From Sideroxydans sp. (GTDB lineage Bacteria; Pseudomonadota; Gammaproteobacteria; Burkholderiales; Gallionellaceae), in assembly GCA_020057805.1 (NCBI GenBank), contig JAGVFD010000027.1, forward strand, positions 1 through 7,455: DNA of 7,455 bases, in the 5' to 3' direction. Under the pieces are notes generated by a model. That model was not told the DNA's origin. It made no database searches and saw nothing but the letters and a program-made list of their open reading frames with translations. Below, piece by piece: positions 7,162 to 7,455 of the stretch. A program made the position numbers and the translations under genes. How positions within the stretch are numbered: the stretch's first letter is position 1; each line of letters opens with the position of its first letter.

Positions 7162-7455
7162 TTAACCTTTGAGTGTGCCTAAATCATCCACGTTGATGGT
7201 GCGCAAATTGCGGAATAGCACCACGAGAATGGCCAAGCCGATTGCGGCTTCAGCCGCAGCGACGGTCAGTATGAAAAATACAAAAACTTGTCCTGATGGG
7301 TCGTTTAGATAGTGCGAGAACGCCACAAAATTGGTGTTCACCGCCAACAATATCAACTCAATCGCCATCAGCAACACAATGAGATTTTTGCGATTAAGAA
7401 AGATGCCCACCACACTAATCGCAAAGAGGATGGCACCCAGTACTAGAAAATGCGA
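7162..7455 (-). CDS. nuoK: NADH-quinone oxidoreductase subunit K, 5' end missing
   Basis: NuoK is a small three-helix membrane subunit of complex I, related to MrpC, that passes coupling charges between the quinone-side subunits and NuoN. The frame is open from the window edge, beginning [20 protein letters not shown], and gives 97 residues. The family is about 100 residues long, so only about four residues and the start codon are missing. In-frame GTG codons at 7413 and 7410 are internal, because clear NuoK sequence continues upstream of them. The two conserved membrane glutamates are present in [11 protein letters not shown] and [11 protein letters not shown] (residues 33 and 69 of the fragment, equivalent to E36 and E72 in E. 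coli). It ends in VDDLGTLKG and stops 5 nt before nuoL. Confidence 0.96.
   Translation of the reverse strand, partial: SHFLVLGAILFAISVVGIFLNRKNLIVLLMAIELILLAVNTNFVAFSHYLNDPSGQVFVFFILTVAAAEAAIGLAILVVLFRNLRTINVDDLGTLKG

Noticed and set aside
7408..7413. GTG codons as a start for a short 83-residue NuoK
   Set aside because: The frame continues upstream to the window edge with typical NuoK first-helix sequence, so the gene is simply cut by the window rather than short.
1..7455. A mobile element, CRISPR array, phage or toxin-antitoxin system, or tRNA/rRNA gene
   Set aside because: I saw no transposase, long terminal repeats, regularly spaced repeats, cloverleaf candidates or unknown gene cluster. 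Coding density is high and all genes belong to familiar housekeeping families.

Overview
The window is a stretch of proteobacterial chromosome with every recognisable gene on the minus strand. In transcription order (right to left) the genes are nuoK (5' end cut by the window edge), nuoL, nuoM, nuoN, a NUDIX hydrolase of the ADP-ribose pyrophosphatase type, an Amt-family ammonium transporter, and the first 59 codons of htpX. The NuoK and NuoL sequences, including the His-rich loop in NuoL, look most like those I know from Betaproteobacteria. A member of the Nitrosomonadales/Methylophilaceae/Gallionellaceae group is my best guess. This is recognition from memory, not a database result.

Positions 7455-2177 hold the 3' end of a 14-gene-type NADH:quinone oxidoreductase (complex I) operon. 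The four genes are tightly spaced (5, 35 and 16 nt gaps), each with its own Shine-Dalgarno. NuoL, NuoM and NuoN are the three antiporter-like proton-pumping subunits, and NuoK is a small membrane subunit linking them to the quinone end. The key charged residues are all present, so the module looks functional. A near-perfect 16-bp hairpin at 2126-2161 closes the operon.

Positions 2112-317 hold the NUDIX gene and the ammonium transporter, separated by 50 nt and possibly co-transcribed. The NUDIX Shine-Dalgarno starts only 2 nt beyond the nuo terminator stem, so there is no room for a separate promoter between them. For both genes the longest open frame begins at a GTG, but Shine-Dalgarno spacing favours an ATG just inside.

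Positions 316-179 are the only sizeable gap (138 nt). It holds two weak hairpins downstream of amt and an excellent match to a heat-shock sigma-32 (RpoH) promoter, CTTGAA-N14-CCCCATCT, pointing at htpX. HtpX is a membrane protein quality-control protease that is known to be heat-inducible in E. coli.

I found no mobile element, CRISPR array, RNA gene, phage gene or unknown multi-gene system. This is a housekeeping region. The points worth a second look are regulatory (the RpoH promoter, and the terminator abutting the NUDIX ribosome site) and protein-level (the Amt C-terminal tail, the NuoL His-rich loop).
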